Positions 43,001 to 52,716 of a DNA stretch of 64,000 bases are shown in pieces. Position numbers and translations under genes: made by a program. Location of the stretch: NCBI GenBank assembly GCA_900752065.1, contig CAADTT010000078.1:62001-126000 (forward strand). Reading direction: 5' to 3'. A model generated the notes under the pieces. That model was not told the origin of the DNA. It worked only from the letters and a program-made list of their open reading frames with translations, and ran no database searches. Each line of letters begins with the position of its first letter. Positions within the stretch are counted from its first letter, which is position 1. Source of the stretch: Lachnospiraceae bacterium. GTDB lineage: Bacteria; Bacillota; Clostridia; Lachnospirales; Lachnospiraceae.

Positions 43001-43912
43001 TTACTCACCTTTTACTTGTCTGTATACCGCTTCTATCTCTTCTCTCGTCGCCAGAAGTTCCGAAAATGCGCTGGCGCTCCCTGCGGAAATGCCCATATAA
43101 AACGCATGCCGGTAATCCTGTCTTTCCATCCATCCTGCAACAAATCCCGCCACCATGGAATCCCCTGCGCCTACGCCGTTTACCAGCTTTCCCTTCGGAG
43201 CGGGCGCTTCATAAACGGAACCATCCGCTGCTGCCAGAACTGCGCCTTCTCCCGCCATGGATACCAGTACGTTTCGTGCACCCATCTCCTGCAGCTTCTT
43301 CGCATAGGGGACCACGGCCTTTCTGTCCCTTAACTCCACATGAAAGATTTCTCCCAGCTCATGGTTATTCGGCTTTACCAGAAACGGGTGGTACTCCAGC
43401 ACATTGACCAGCAGATCCTTTGTGGCATCCACCACAATCATGACGCCTTTTCCGTCCAGACGTTCCATGATCCTCCGGTATGTGTCATCCGGCATGGACC
43501 CCGGAATGCTCCCTGCCAGGATCAGGACATCTCCTTCTCCCAGCACATCCAGCTTTTTCATAAGCTCCTCTGCCGCCTCCCGGCTGATTTCCGGCCCGCA
43601 GCCGTTGATCTCTGTCCCGTCAATGGACTTCAGCTTCAGATTGATCCGGGAAATTCCTTTTTTGATGGGAATGAAATCGGACTTTACGCCCATCTCCTCC
43701 ACCCGGCGCACGATCTCTTTTCCCGTGAATCCTGCGGTAAATCCCAGCGCCGTATTTTCAATTCCCAGATTGCCAAGCACTGTCGAAACATTGATCCCCT
43801 TTCCACCCGGAAGTATAAGCTCCGAGCTCGTCCTGTTCGTCAGCCCCAGTTTAAAATCATCTACCGAGACGATGTAATCCAGTGACGGGTTAAAAGTAAC
43901 TGTGTAAATCAT
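43001..43912 (-). CDS. fruK: 1-phosphofructokinase
   Basis: 303 aa PfkB-family kinase making fructose 1,6-bisphosphate. MIYTVTFNPSLDYIV at the N-terminus, the PfkB signature GGKGINVSTVLGNLG and the ATP/anion-hole VNGVGAGDSMVAGFVAG near the C-terminus, with the catalytic Asp. Start ATG 43910-43912 follows AGGAGGCAAAGAG. First gene of the fruK-fruA operon, with a consensus promoter 32 nt upstream. Confidence 0.95.
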   Translation of the reverse strand: MIYTVTFNPSLDYIVSVDDFKLGLTNRTSSELILPGGKGINVSTVLGNLGIENTALGFTAGFTGKEIVRRVEEMGVKSDFIPIKKGISRINLKLKSIDGTEINGCGPEISREAAEELMKKLDVLGEGDVLILAGSIPGSMPDDTYRRIMERLDGKGVMIVVDATKDLLVNVLEYHPFLVKPNNHELGEIFHVELRDRKAVVPYAKKLQEMGARNVLVSMAGEGAVLAAADGSVYEAPAPKGKLVNGVGAGDSMVAGFVAGWMERQDYRHAFYMGISAGSASAFSELLATREEIEAVYRQVKGE

Positions 43913-43943
43913 CTCTTTGCCTCCTGTGTTATGTTCTGGTTGT

Positions 43944-43972
43944 ATTATATCTTCAAATTCAGTCATAGTCAA
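43944..43972 (-). promoter_or_regulatory. Promoter of fruK-fruA
   Basis: Minus strand TTGACT (43967-43972), 17 nt, TATAAT (43944-43949). The A/T-rich DNA upstream (43980-44070) carries repeated TGA/TCA-type half-sites such as AATCAGTCAAAATAAATCAA, possible DeoR operators (inference). Nothing else was found in the 289-nt gap 43913-44201 except the dapL terminator. Confidence 0.8.
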
Positions 43973-44104
43973 TCATACTTTTTCATAAAAAGCCAGATTC
44001 ATTCTTGTGTATTCTGCACAAATTTGATTTATTTTGACTGATTTTAACTGTTTTTCCTGACAGCCCCTTGTCGCCCATAAAAATAGTTTTCCCCAAATCT
44101 GCCG

Positions 44105-44147
44105 AAAAAATAAGGGTATCCCACCCGTAAAAGGTGAAATACCCTCA
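44105..44147 (-). terminator. Terminator of the glnA-dapL operon
   Basis: Minus strand: GAGGGTATTTCACC and GGGTGGGATACCCTT pair around TTTTAC, followed by ATTTTTTC. Strong rho-independent terminator 55 nt after dapL. Confidence 0.88.
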
Positions 44148-44201
44148 TAAATCTCATATTCCGTCAATCCCGGTCAAAAATATTTTTCCGCATACGCTCC
44201 A

Positions 44202-45416
44202 TTACATCTTCTGAATCCTCTCGATCGCCGCCAGCGTATTCTCGTAGCTTCCAAAGGCGGTAAGACGGAAATATCCTTCCCCGCTGGGTCCAAAACCTGA
44301 TCCCGGTGTTCCTACCACGTTCGCCTTCTCCAACAGATAATCAAAGAACTCCCAGGAGGTCATCTGTCCCGGTGTCTTCAGCCAGATGTACGGCGCATTA
44401 ACACCGCCGAATACCGTATAGCCCGCAGCCTTTAATCCCTCCGAGATGGTCTTTGCATTCTTCATATAATATGCTACCTGTTCCCTGAGCTGCGCTTTTC
44501 CTGCCTCAGAATAGACGGCCTCGCCTGCTCTCTGGATAATGTACGGCGCACCATTGTACTTCGTGCCGTGACGTCTCGCCCACAGATCGTGAAGTGCCAC
44601 ATCCCCGCACTTTAAATCCTTTGGAATTACCGTAAAGCCAAGTCTTGTTCCGGTAAAGCCCGCATTTTTAGAAAAGCTCCGAAGCTCGATGGCACAGGTT
44701 CTCGCACCCTCACACTCGTAGATGGAGTGCGGCACATTTTCCTCGGAAATGTAAGCCTCATAAGCAGCATCAAAAATGATCACAGCCCCCACCTTATTCG
44801 CATAGTCTACCCACACCTGAAGCTGTTCTTTCGTGATCGTAGTTCCCGTAGGGTTATTCGGGAAACAGAGATAGATGATATCCGGCGTCTCCTTCGGAAG
44901 CTCCGGCACAAAATCATTTTCTGCAGTGCAGGGCATATAGATCACATCGCTCCAAACTTCCGTCTTTGCATCGTATGTACCGGTACGTCCTGCCATGACA
45001 TTGGTATCCACATATACCGGATAAACCGGATCACACACGGCAATCTTGTTATCCACACTGAAAATCTCCTGAATATTTCCGGAATCACACTTTGCTCCGT
45101 CAGAAACAAAGATTTCATCCGCCGCAATCTCACATCCTCTGTCCGCATAATCATTTTTTGCAATCGCTGCTCTTAAAAATTCATAGCCCAGATCCGGCGC
45201 ATACCCCCGAAAAGTTTCTGCCCTGCTCATCTCGTCCACCGCGCTGTGGAGAGTATCAATAATGGCAGGAGCCAGCGGCTGCGTCACATCGCCGATTCCT
45301 AAGCGGATGATGCTTTTGTCCGGGTTTGCCTCAGAGTATGCTGCTACCTTCTTTGCGATCGTGGAAAACAGATAGCTTCCCGGTAATTTCAAATAATTTT
45401 CATTGATTTTAAACAT
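44202..45416 (-). CDS. dapL: LL-diaminopimelate aminotransferase
   Basis: 404 aa PLP aminotransferase converting tetrahydrodipicolinate to LL-DAP in one step. [63 protein letters not shown] and the PLP-lysine segment [16 protein letters not shown] are characteristic of DapL. The product goes to DapF, encoded 45 nt upstream. Last gene of the operon. Confidence 0.96.
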   Translation of the reverse strand: MFKINENYLKLPGSYLFSTIAKKVAAYSEANPDKSIIRLGIGDVTQPLAPAIIDTLHSAVDEMSRAETFRGYAPDLGYEFLRAAIAKNDYADRGCEIAADEIFVSDGAKCDSGNIQEIFSVDNKIAVCDPVYPVYVDTNVMAGRTGTYDAKTEVWSDVIYMPCTAENDFVPELPKETPDIIYLCFPNNPTGTTITKEQLQVWVDYANKVGAVIIFDAAYEAYISEENVPHSIYECEGARTCAIELRSFSKNAGFTGTRLGFTVIPKDLKCGDVALHDLWARRHGTKYNGAPYIIQRAGEAVYSEAGKAQLREQVAYYMKNAKTISEGLKAAGYTVFGGVNAPYIWLKTPGQMTSWEFFDYLLEKANVVGTPGSGFGPSGEGYFRLTAFGSYENTLAAIERIQKM

Positions 45417-45461
45417 AATAGCCTCCTCATACTTTATCTTTTAAACTGCTGGATTCTGATT

Positions 45462-46295
45462 TTACACCTCTATTTCCCCGTCGAACACGACCGCCGCCGG
45501 TCCTGTCATATAGACGGTATTTTCCTTTTCATCCCAGAAAATCTTTAAGTCTCCTCCCAGAAGCTTCACTGTCACTTCTCCGCTCACACAACCGTTCAGG
45601 ACCGACGCCACCGCCACGGCACAGGCCCCCGTTCCGCATGCCAGTGTCTCACCGGAGCCTCGTTCCCACACGCGCATCTCCAGGGTATGTTCATCGATGA
45701 CACGCACAAACTCCGTATTGACACGATCCGGAAAGCAGGGATGGTTTTCAAATTTCGGTCCGGTCTTTTCAATTTCCAGATTCTTTATATCCTCCAGATA
45801 AACCACCGCGTGAGGATTTCCCATAGAAACGCAGGTCATACGGTAACTTTCACCATCCACCCCGATCGGCTCATCGATCACTTTTTCCTTATCGGAAACC
45901 ACAGGGATCTTTGCCGCCATAAGTTCCGGCGCCCCCATATTTACCCTGACTTCAGCAACCTTTCCTTCCTTAACAGTCAGATCCAGATACTTGATCCCGC
46001 TCTTTGTCTCAACACTGATGCTTGTCTGATCCGTCAGTCCATAATCATACACATACTTTGCCACGCAGCGGATTCCATTTCCGCACATGGCGCCCTCAGA
46101 GCCGTCGGCATTGTACATTGCCATGCGAAAATCTGCCTTCTCCGATGGCATGATCAGGATCAGCCCGTCGGAGCCGATGCCAAAATGCCTGTCGCTGACA
46201 CGGACCGCCAGCTCTCCGGGATTCTCCACTTTCTCCTGAAAACAGTTCACATACACATAATCATTGCCTATGCCCTGCATTTTTGTAAATTTCAT
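45462..46295 (-). CDS. dapF: Diaminopimelate epimerase
   Basis: 277 aa. Converts LL-DAP to meso-DAP for lysine and peptidoglycan. Both catalytic cysteines are present: MCGNGIRC (about 73-80) and [13 protein letters not shown] (about 217-229). N-terminal [15 protein letters not shown] is standard. It starts 12 nt after the ANTAR regulator gene and precedes dapL, completing the aminotransferase branch of DAP synthesis. Confidence 0.96.
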   Translation of the reverse strand: MKFTKMQGIGNDYVYVNCFQEKVENPGELAVRVSDRHFGIGSDGLILIMPSEKADFRMAMYNADGSEGAMCGNGIRCVAKYVYDYGLTDQTSISVETKSGIKYLDLTVKEGKVAEVRVNMGAPELMAAKIPVVSDKEKVIDEPIGVDGESYRMTCVSMGNPHAVVYLEDIKNLEIEKTGPKFENHPCFPDRVNTEFVRVIDEHTLEMRVWERGSGETLACGTGACAVAVASVLNGCVSGEVTVKLLGGDLKIFWDEKENTVYMTGPAAVVFDGEIEV

Positions 46296-46307
46296 TAGAT
46301 ATTCCTC

Positions 46308-46856
46308 CTAGAATTTCATGAGGCTGAACACCATCTGTGCCGTTTCTACCAGCGTGTTCCCGCTGTCCATACTGCATTTCTGTATATAGCGGTGCGCCTC
46401 TTCCTCTGTCATATTGTTCCGTTCCATTAACAGCTTCTTTGCACCATCTATGACTTTCTTTTCTTCATCGCTCCTCTGCCTCGGCTTTGCTTTTCGCCGT
46501 TTTCTCTGGCGCAGCAGGGCGGCTGTCATCATTTCCAGCGTATTGATCAAATCATGCACCTTCAGCGGAAGCGCCAGGCAGACAATATTATTATCCCGGC
46601 ATCCCTCGAGAATATGCGGCGACGCCGCCAGCAGCATCTGCACATTCGGCGGAAGGCATTCGTTAAGCTCTGTATAGAGCATATCATTGAAGCGATATCC
46701 ACAGAGAATGATTCCGTCAGACAGGTGTTCTGCCATCTGAAGCGCCTGTGCGCCGCTGGTGCAGACACCAGTTACCTGATAACCGTTTCGGACCAGAAGA
46801 TTCCTGATATTTTTTGCATCCTCCAGCTTCGGAAAAACCACAAGTATGCTTACCAC
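46308..46856 (-). CDS. ANTAR-domain RNA-binding regulator with pseudo-receiver
   Basis: 182 aa. Residues 1-115 have a response-regulator fold, but the phospho-acceptor Asp position reads GIILCGYRF, with no Asp, so it is a pseudo-receiver. Residues about 125-182 are an ANTAR domain (EEKKVIDGAKKLLMERNNMTEEEAHRYIQ..), which binds paired RNA hairpins and prevents transcription termination. Encoded 76 nt after glnA and before dapF; glnA-linked ANTAR proteins are common in Clostridia. The glnA leader contains a terminator-like hairpin, a plausible target. Confidence 0.88.
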   Translation of the reverse strand: MVSILVVFPKLEDAKNIRNLLVRNGYQVTGVCTSGAQALQMAEHLSDGIILCGYRFNDMLYTELNECLPPNVQMLLAASPHILEGCRDNNIVCLALPLKVHDLINTLEMMTAALLRQRKRRKAKPRQRSDEEKKVIDGAKKLLMERNNMTEEEAHRYIQKCSMDSGNTLVETAQMVFSLMKF

Positions 46857-46932
46857 TGAACCACCTCCCGTTTTCTATACGGCGGAATGCTTTTCCTGCC
46901 GCTTTCTCCGTCGTTCCAAAAGAAAACAGAGG

Positions 46933-48261
46933 CTAAACCCTGTATAAATACTGTTCGATCTCCCATGCAGACACATGTCTGCAATACTGTTCCCACTCCT
47001 GTTTTTTCGCCTGAATATAATTTCTGCTCAGATGCTCTCCCAGTACATTCTGGATAAAGGAATCCTTCTCAAGTTCCTGAACAGCCTCCAGAAGATTGTT
47101 CGGCAGAGATTCGATTCCCTTTTCCTGTCTCTTTTGGGCTGTCAACTCAAAAATATTCTCCTTTACGGCAGCCGGAGGCAAAATCTGATTTTGAATCCCG
47201 TCAAGACCTGCTGCCAGACACACGGCCAGCACCAGATAGGGATTTGCAGACGGGTCCGGGCTGCGAAGTTCAATTCTGGTGTGCTTTCCCCTCTCCGCCG
47301 GAATCCGTATGAGCGAACTGCGGTTTGTGGTAGACCAGGCGATAAAGGCGGGCGCCTCAAATCCCGGAACAAGACGCTTATAGGAATTTACCAGCGGGTT
47401 TGTAATAGAGGCCATCCCTTTGATGTGCTTCATCAGCCCGCCGATAAAGTAATAAGCTTCCTTACTTAACCCCACGGCATCCTCCGGGTCCGAAAACAGA
47501 TTTTTTCCATCCTTTGAAAGTGAAATATTGATATGCAGACCCGAACCATTGATTCCTTCCTTCGGCTTCGGCATAAAGCTGGCATGCAGTCCATGCCGTT
47601 TTGCGATCGTCTTTACAGCAAGCTTGAAGGTCATGATATTATCCGCAGTCGCCAGCGCCTCATCATAATGAAGATCAATCTCATGCTGTGCCGGAGCTAC
47701 CTCATGGTGGGACGCCTCGATCTCAAAGCCCATATCCTCCAGAGTCAGCACCATGTCCCTGCGGGCATTTTCTCCCAGGTCTACAGGCCCCAGGTCAAAA
47801 TACCCTGCCTTCTCATGGGTGATAGTGGTCGGCTGTCCATTATCATCACTGTGGTAAAGGAAAAACTCGCACTCCGGTCCCACATCAAAAGTATACCCCA
47901 TCTTTCCAGCTTCTTTCACAACATTTTTCAGCAGATGTCTCGGATCTCCCTCAAATGCCTCCCCATTCGGACGGTGAATGTCGCAGATCAGACGCGCTAC
48001 CTTCCCCTGCTGCGGACGCCATGGAAAAATTGCCAGCGTATCCAGATCGGGATATAAATACATATCTGACTCCTCAATCCGCACAAACCCTTCAATCGAA
48101 GAACCATCAAACATGCATTGATTATCCAGAGCACGCTCAAGCTGACTGGAAGTAATCGCCACATTTTTCAGGGTTCCGAACATATCGGTAAACTGAAGGC
48201 GGATAAATTCCACATCCTCTTCCTGAACCAGACGCAGGACATCCTGTTTTGTATATTTCAT
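46933..48261 (-). CDS. glnA: Glutamine synthetase type I
   Basis: 442 aa. Ammonia assimilation: glutamate + NH3 + ATP to glutamine. FDGSSIEGFVRIEESDMYLYPD, the ATP-site KPKEGINGSGLHINISL and the glutamate-site NRSSLIRIPAERGKHTRIELRSPDPSANPYL are intact. The length and lack of an adenylylation loop fit the GSI-alpha group of Gram-positives, controlled by feedback and RNA or DNA regulators rather than adenylylation. First gene of glnA-ANTAR-dapF-dapL. Confidence 0.96.
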   Translation of the reverse strand: MKYTKQDVLRLVQEEDVEFIRLQFTDMFGTLKNVAITSSQLERALDNQCMFDGSSIEGFVRIEESDMYLYPDLDTLAIFPWRPQQGKVARLICDIHRPNGEAFEGDPRHLLKNVVKEAGKMGYTFDVGPECEFFLYHSDDNGQPTTITHEKAGYFDLGPVDLGENARRDMVLTLEDMGFEIEASHHEVAPAQHEIDLHYDEALATADNIMTFKLAVKTIAKRHGLHASFMPKPKEGINGSGLHINISLSKDGKNLFSDPEDAVGLSKEAYYFIGGLMKHIKGMASITNPLVNSYKRLVPGFEAPAFIAWSTTNRSSLIRIPAERGKHTRIELRSPDPSANPYLVLAVCLAAGLDGIQNQILPPAAVKENIFELTAQKRQEKGIESLPNNLLEAVQELEKDSFIQNVLGEHLSRNYIQAKKQEWEQYCRHVSAWEIEQYLYRV

Positions 48262-48300
48262 ACTGAAATTCTCCTTCTTATCCTCAAATTTTACTGGTAC

Positions 48301-48337
48301 AAAGAAATAAAGGGTATTCTAAATAAATCAGAACCCC
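48301..48337 (-). promoter_or_regulatory. Possible attenuator hairpin in the glnA leader
   Basis: Minus strand: GGGGTTCT (48330-48337), loop GATTTATTT, AGAATACCCT (48311-48320), with a 2-nt bulge, then TTATTTCTTTG. Lies between the promoter and glnA, so premature termination there would shut the operon; the ANTAR protein encoded downstream could relieve it. Confidence 0.5.
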
Positions 48338-48351
48338 TTTGCCCTAGAAAG

Positions 48352-48380
48352 ATAATAGCAGTGAGCCGGCATTTTGTCAA
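48352..48380 (-). promoter_or_regulatory. Promoter of the glnA operon
   Basis: Minus strand TTGACA (48375-48380), 17 nt, TATTAT (48352-48357). It overlaps a hairpin (AGCGGTGAG/CTCACTGCT) that may end the upstream NlpC/P60 gene. Confidence 0.78.
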
Positions 48381-48395
48381 CTCACCGCTGTTTTT

Positions 48396-49898
48396 TTATT
48401 TCAGGGATGATACCCTTCTCACATATTTAAAGCCGGAAGACCAAGCTTCTCCTACGACGACTCCATTCATGCTGGAGGAACAGTGCGCCACCAGAAGGCT
48501 GCCGTCTTCATTTTTTCCGATTACAAGCCCCACATGATTCTGATCCCCAGCCGCCGGAGAATCATAAAACACCAGATCTCCGGGTTTTGCATCCTTCCCC
48601 TCTATCATCTCCGAAGCATTCCACTGAGAGGTCGTGTGATTTCCAATCCCGCCGTCTGTGCCGTCCAGACCATTGTAAAAGGACCAGCATACAAAACCGC
48701 TGCAGTCCAGCCCATACCCACGGCTTTGTCCTGTAGACTTGCTTCCGCCTGCTGTGACAGTCATAGGATTTCCCCAGAGGGAATCCCAGCCGATCGCATA
48801 GGACTTTCCGCCCCAGAAATAGCCTACCTTTCCTACCAGGCTGCATGCCGCTGCCACAATCGAAACTCTTTCCTCGGATACATCTTCTCCGGCCTCACCG
48901 CGCACAAATCCTTTGGCTGCCGTCACGATGGCACAGAGCTTCTTACATTCTGTGTTCGTATATTTTTCAAGGACTTCCTTTTCGTCTGCTCCCAGATTTT
49001 TTAATTCCGCATAGTCGCCTGCCGTCAGAGAACAGATCTCCGCATCCAGATCCACTTCCTTTGACAGCTTATTCGCAAGGATGGAATCTCTGCGGATATT
49101 CATCAGGAAGAAGATGTTCTCCAGTTCTTTTTTGGCTTCCTTTCCCAGCGTAAGCTGACGGTTTTCACTCTCCCCGCGGGTGCGCAGCACATATACAGCC
49201 AGCACATCCTGCCAGTTTTTTGCCGTGAACTCCTCCGGTTCTTCCAGCCACTGCCGAAAATCCTCTTCGATCTCTTCCATAACCTCTTTAAATCCATCTT
49301 CAAAGGTCAGGCCGTAGGTCCCGGAAAGCTCGTCCAGATAGATCCCGTTTCCGGCTATGATATTCGTCGTCAGATCCGCATTGGCGTCCGAGTGATCCTC
49401 CTGCTGTTCCTTATCATCTGTCGGCTCCAGTACAACAAAATCATCGTCAGGATCATTTCTGTCTACAACCTGAGGATCACGATTCCCTGTTTGTCCCGGA
49501 TCAGATTCCCCCGTCTCAGTCTGCGGCCCCGTTTCCCCCTCACGGTCGGTCTGATTGGTTTCACTTTCACTGTTCCCCTGGCTTTCTATTTCAAAAGCTA
49601 TGGCTGCCTTTGTCTCCACCTGACTTTCTGAGCCGGTGGAAGGCTCTTTCGTCTGAACCTCTGTCCCGGTATCACTTTGGGATTCTGTCTGAGTCTCTGT
49701 AACTTTTTCTGTAATCTTCTCTGTATTCGTTTCCTCCGTCTGCTCTGTATGCGTCTCCGGATTTTTTGTTTCGTATTCCTTACTTTCCTGCACCTCTGCC
49801 TTTTTTTCTGCAGCAAATGCCATTTGAGGAACTGTCAGGATCATAGCGCCCGTTATAAACAGACACCCCATAGATTTTCCCAGTTTCTTTAAATTCAT
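48396..49898 (-). CDS. Secreted NlpC/P60 peptidoglycan hydrolase
   Basis: 500 aa. Signal peptide (MNLKKLGKSMGCLFITGAMIL..AFAA, about 1-29), a long Thr/Glu/Ser-rich low-complexity region (about 30-165) and a helical middle segment precede an NlpC/P60 domain. Catalytic Cys lies in GLDCSGFVCWSFYNG (about 402), GDLVFYDSPAAGDQNHVGLVIG carries the His, and VAHCSSSMNG completes the site. It cleaves stem-peptide bonds in the cell wall. The acidic stalk resembles that of the surface protein at 28626. Role in growth or defence against neighbours cannot be told. Confidence 0.88.
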   Translation of the reverse strand: MNLKKLGKSMGCLFITGAMILTVPQMAFAAEKKAEVQESKEYETKNPETHTEQTEETNTEKITEKVTETQTESQSDTGTEVQTKEPSTGSESQVETKAAIAFEIESQGNSESETNQTDREGETGPQTETGESDPGQTGNRDPQVVDRNDPDDDFVVLEPTDDKEQQEDHSDANADLTTNIIAGNGIYLDELSGTYGLTFEDGFKEVMEEIEEDFRQWLEEPEEFTAKNWQDVLAVYVLRTRGESENRQLTLGKEAKKELENIFFLMNIRRDSILANKLSKEVDLDAEICSLTAGDYAELKNLGADEKEVLEKYTNTECKKLCAIVTAAKGFVRGEAGEDVSEERVSIVAAACSLVGKVGYFWGGKSYAIGWDSLWGNPMTVTAGGSKSTGQSRGYGLDCSGFVCWSFYNGLDGTDGGIGNHTTSQWNASEMIEGKDAKPGDLVFYDSPAAGDQNHVGLVIGKNEDGSLLVAHCSSSMNGVVVGEAWSSGFKYVRRVSSLK

Positions 49899-50000
49899 AT
49901 ATTCTCCTTATCCGTGTCCCCTGTAAGTCATCTGTGTAAAACTTCTTTCCCCATTATAACATCCTTTTTTTATAATGCAAGAAAATCAAAAAAAATTCAC

Positions 50001-50036
50001 AAATCAAAAGAGCCGCATTTGCGGCCCTTTTGATTT
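50001..50036 (-). terminator. Strong bidirectional terminator
   Basis: AAATCAAAAGAGCCGC (50001-50016) pairs with GCGGCCCTTTTGATTT (50021-50036) around ATTT. On the minus strand it follows the secreted-protein gene and is trailed by GTGAATTTTTTT. Confidence 0.88.
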
Positions 50037-50043
50037 GCATATA

Positions 50044-50829
50044 TTATTTCCATCTTAAAGCATAAACTCCACTGACTTTAGAATCCCTGGATGCACGGTA
50101 AACCTTGAGATAGTAGGTTCCTGCCGGAAGATTTCTGTCGCCCGGCGTCACCTTGAAGCTCCTGCTCACCGGTTGATTGTAGCTGTACATATTGTATGTT
50201 CCGCTTACTTTCGTACTCTTGCTCGGGATTAAGGTAGCATACAGAGTTCCGCTCGTCTCAGTGTCAAATGTTACTGAGAACTTTGCAGGTTTCTTTAATA
50301 CGATCTTATACCAGTCCGCCTTCTTTGCAGATTCCCCGATACCGACAACGCCCTTCTTTATACGTCCCTTTTTGAGAGTAACTGCCTTGGACTGGGTTTT
50401 TCCGCTCTTTTCCGGGTACTTCTTGAATGCGGCCTGAAGACTGTACGCATACGGCGTCTTCACTTTAATCTTGTAAGTCCCCTTATTAAGTCCGTACATG
50501 ACATACCGGCTGCTCTCATAAGGACTGCCCGCATTCACGAAATTTGTAGATAAGACCTTTCCCTTCGCATTGCACAGGGAAATATCCAGGCCAAGGGTAT
50601 AATTTCCATTCACTGCAGCGGCTGAAACCACCAGTGCTCCGGACTGTTTTACCTTAAACTTGTAATAATGTGTAATGCTGTTATCTGCATCCGTATTGGT
50701 CACTACCTGTCCAAGTGCAAGTCCCTCCACCTTATCTGCCGCCAGTGAAGTCATTCCGAGCAGCATCGTCATCAGACATACAACTGCCATCAGTTCCACC
50801 AATTTTCTTAACACGTTTCTCTCTCTCAT
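50044..50829 (-). CDS. Secreted protein with two PPC-like beta domains
   Basis: 261 aa. Signal peptide (about 1-30, VVCLMTMLLGMTSLAA). Two similar beta-rich modules follow: YYKFKVKQSGALVVSAAA..LNKGTYKIKVK and WYKIVLKKPAKFSVTFDTE..LPAGTYYLKVYR, resembling bacterial pre-peptidase C-terminal domains, which aid secretion or binding. No enzyme domain. Very basic. Function unknown. Confidence 0.7.
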   Translation of the reverse strand: MRERNVLRKLVELMAVVCLMTMLLGMTSLAADKVEGLALGQVVTNTDADNSITHYYKFKVKQSGALVVSAAAVNGNYTLGLDISLCNAKGKVLSTNFVNAGSPYESSRYVMYGLNKGTYKIKVKTPYAYSLQAAFKKYPEKSGKTQSKAVTLKKGRIKKGVVGIGESAKKADWYKIVLKKPAKFSVTFDTETSGTLYATLIPSKSTKVSGTYNMYSYNQPVSRSFKVTPGDRNLPAGTYYLKVYRASRDSKVSGVYALRWK

Positions 50830-50910
50830 ATTTTTCTCCTTTCACGTTGCTAAAATATATTCCTATGAATATAGTAGGTATATTCTACCACGAAATAGAT
50901 TTTCTGGCAA

Positions 50911-50940
50911 CAAAAACCGCACACGTTTTCGTGTGCGGTT
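50911..50940 (-). terminator. Terminator of efp
   Basis: ACCGCACACG (50916-50925) pairs with CGTGTGCGGT (50930-50939) around TTTT; on the minus strand it is followed by TTTTTG. Lies 24 nt after the efp stop. Confidence 0.88.
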
Positions 50941-50963
50941 CTATGATTTCAGCCAGAATCACT

Positions 50964-51521
50964 TTAAACTCTTGACAGATACTCGCCGGATCTGGTATCG
51001 ATCTTCAGCTTATCGCCTGTCTCCACGAACAGAGGTACATAAACCACAGCGCCCGTCTCCACGGTAGCCGGCTTTGTCGCACCCTGTGCGGTATCACCCT
51101 TGAAGCCCGGCTCTGTCTCAGTAACCTCAAGCTCTACAAACAGAGGCGGCTCTACGGTAAATACATTTCCATTATAAGAGCATACCTTAACTGTCTCATT
51201 CTCTTTTACAAACTTCAGCGCATCGCCGATCACTTCTTCGCCCAGAGCGATCTGTTCGTAAGACTCCATGTTCATGAAATGGAACAGATCTCCGTCGCTG
51301 TAAAGATACTGCATGTCTACTCTGTCGATACGTGCCTGCGGGAATTTCTCTGTCGGACGGAAGGTTTTCTCAACCACGCCACCGTTGATAATGTTTTTCA
51401 GCTTTGTACGTACGAATGCAGCTCCTTTTCCCGGTTTCACATGCTGGAACTCGAGAATCTGCATAATATTTCCTTCAATCTCCAGTGTAATGCCGTTTTT
51501 AAAATCTCCTGCTGATATCAT
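50964..51521 (-). CDS. efp: Translation elongation factor P
   Basis: 185 aa three-domain factor that rescues ribosomes stalled at polyproline. [18 protein letters not shown] and the tip loop [17 protein letters not shown] (Lys at the modification site) are clear; the C-terminal OB domain ends [13 protein letters not shown]. Start ATG 51519-51521 has AAGGAGGA before it; an in-frame upstream ATG (51551) is not needed. Follows a proline peptidase gene, the common pepP-efp pairing in Firmicutes. Confidence 0.95.
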   Translation of the reverse strand: MISAGDFKNGITLEIEGNIMQILEFQHVKPGKGAAFVRTKLKNIINGGVVEKTFRPTEKFPQARIDRVDMQYLYSDGDLFHFMNMESYEQIALGEEVIGDALKFVKENETVKVCSYNGNVFTVEPPLFVELEVTETEPGFKGDTAQGATKPATVETGAVVYVPLFVETGDKLKIDTRSGEYLSRV

Positions 51522-51657
51522 CTGATATTCCTCCTTAAAAATATACATCACACAACTGCTCCATGCCTCACGCTCTGGAACAGATGCCAGGAATCATTTT
51601 CTATTCCCATAATTATAAATCATTCTATAATAAATTCTTCTATTTTTCAACTATTTT

Positions 51658-52716
51658 TTACAGTTCAATCAATTCTTTTGGAGAATGTGTGTAATTTTCA
51701 CATCCCTCCGCCGTCACGCATACCAGATCCTCGATCCGGACACCGCCGAATCCCGGCACATAGATTCCCGGCTCCACTGTTTCGATCACATTTTCCTGCA
51801 ATACCACATGGCATTTTGGCGAAAGACTCGGATTCTCGTGGATCAAAAGCCCCACGCTGTGTCCCAGTCCATGACCGAAATACTCTCCATATCCGGCGTC
51901 CGCAATGATTGACCGTGCCACCGCATCCACTTCGCTTCCCTTTCTTCCCGGACGGACCGCTTCGATTGCCGCCAACTGTGCTTTTAATACGGTATTGTAT
52001 ATCTCTTTCTGCTTTTCGTTCGCTTTCCCTACCACTACAGTCCTCGTCATATCAGAGCAGTACCCCTCATAGATACATCCAAAATCCATAGTGACAAAGT
52101 CGCCCTTCTCAATTTTCTTTTCCGACGGTATCGCATGGGGCATGGCAGAATGAAGACCAGAGGCTACGATCGTATCAAAGCTGTTTTTTGCAGTTCCTGC
52201 CTCCCGCATATGGTACTCAAGTCTTGCCGCCACCTCAAGTTCCGTCATTCCCGGCCGAAGTTCCTCCAGGATCTTTTGAAAAGCCATATCACCGATAGCT
52301 TCCGCCCGTCGGATCCGCGCCAGCTCCTCCTCTGTTTTTACTGCACGAAGCCTGTTCAGGATTTCCCCTGCTGGAACCCAGTCGATGACAGGACACTTTT
52401 CCTTCAGCTTTATAACCTCTCCATAGGTCAAATGCTGTTCTTCAAATAAAAGGCTCTCCGTATGTGTTTCTCTGACCAGTTCCGCGATCACATCCCCGAA
52501 TCCACGGCCGCTGTCAATTTCTACCACATCAAAATCCTCTGTCTCTTCCTTCGCCTGGGTGGTATAGCGGGAATCTACGATCACCGTGCTGCGGTCCGGC
52601 GTCAAAAACAGGTATCCCTCCCCGCCCCGGAAACCGCTGAGATAACGCATATTGTATTCCGAGGATACCAGAACTGCTTCCGCCGGAAGCTCCTGTTTCC
52701 ATAATCTATCCAACAT
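51658..52716 (-). CDS. Xaa-Pro aminopeptidase/dipeptidase, M24 family
   Basis: 352 aa. A creatinase-like N-terminal domain (to about 125) precedes the pita-bread fold with metal ligands: MDFGCIYEGYCSDMTRTVVVG (two Asp), HGLGHSVGLLIHE (His), ETVEPGIYVPGFGGVRIED (two Glu). It cleaves peptides at X-Pro. Its start overlaps the 3' end of aroK by 11 nt. Confidence 0.93.
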   Translation of the reverse strand: MLDRLWKQELPAEAVLVSSEYNMRYLSGFRGGEGYLFLTPDRSTVIVDSRYTTQAKEETEDFDVVEIDSGRGFGDVIAELVRETHTESLLFEEQHLTYGEVIKLKEKCPVIDWVPAGEILNRLRAVKTEEELARIRRAEAIGDMAFQKILEELRPGMTELEVAARLEYHMREAGTAKNSFDTIVASGLHSAMPHAIPSEKKIEKGDFVTMDFGCIYEGYCSDMTRTVVVGKANEKQKEIYNTVLKAQLAAIEAVRPGRKGSEVDAVARSIIADAGYGEYFGHGLGHSVGLLIHENPSLSPKCHVVLQENVIETVEPGIYVPGFGGVRIEDLVCVTAEGCENYTHSPKELIEL

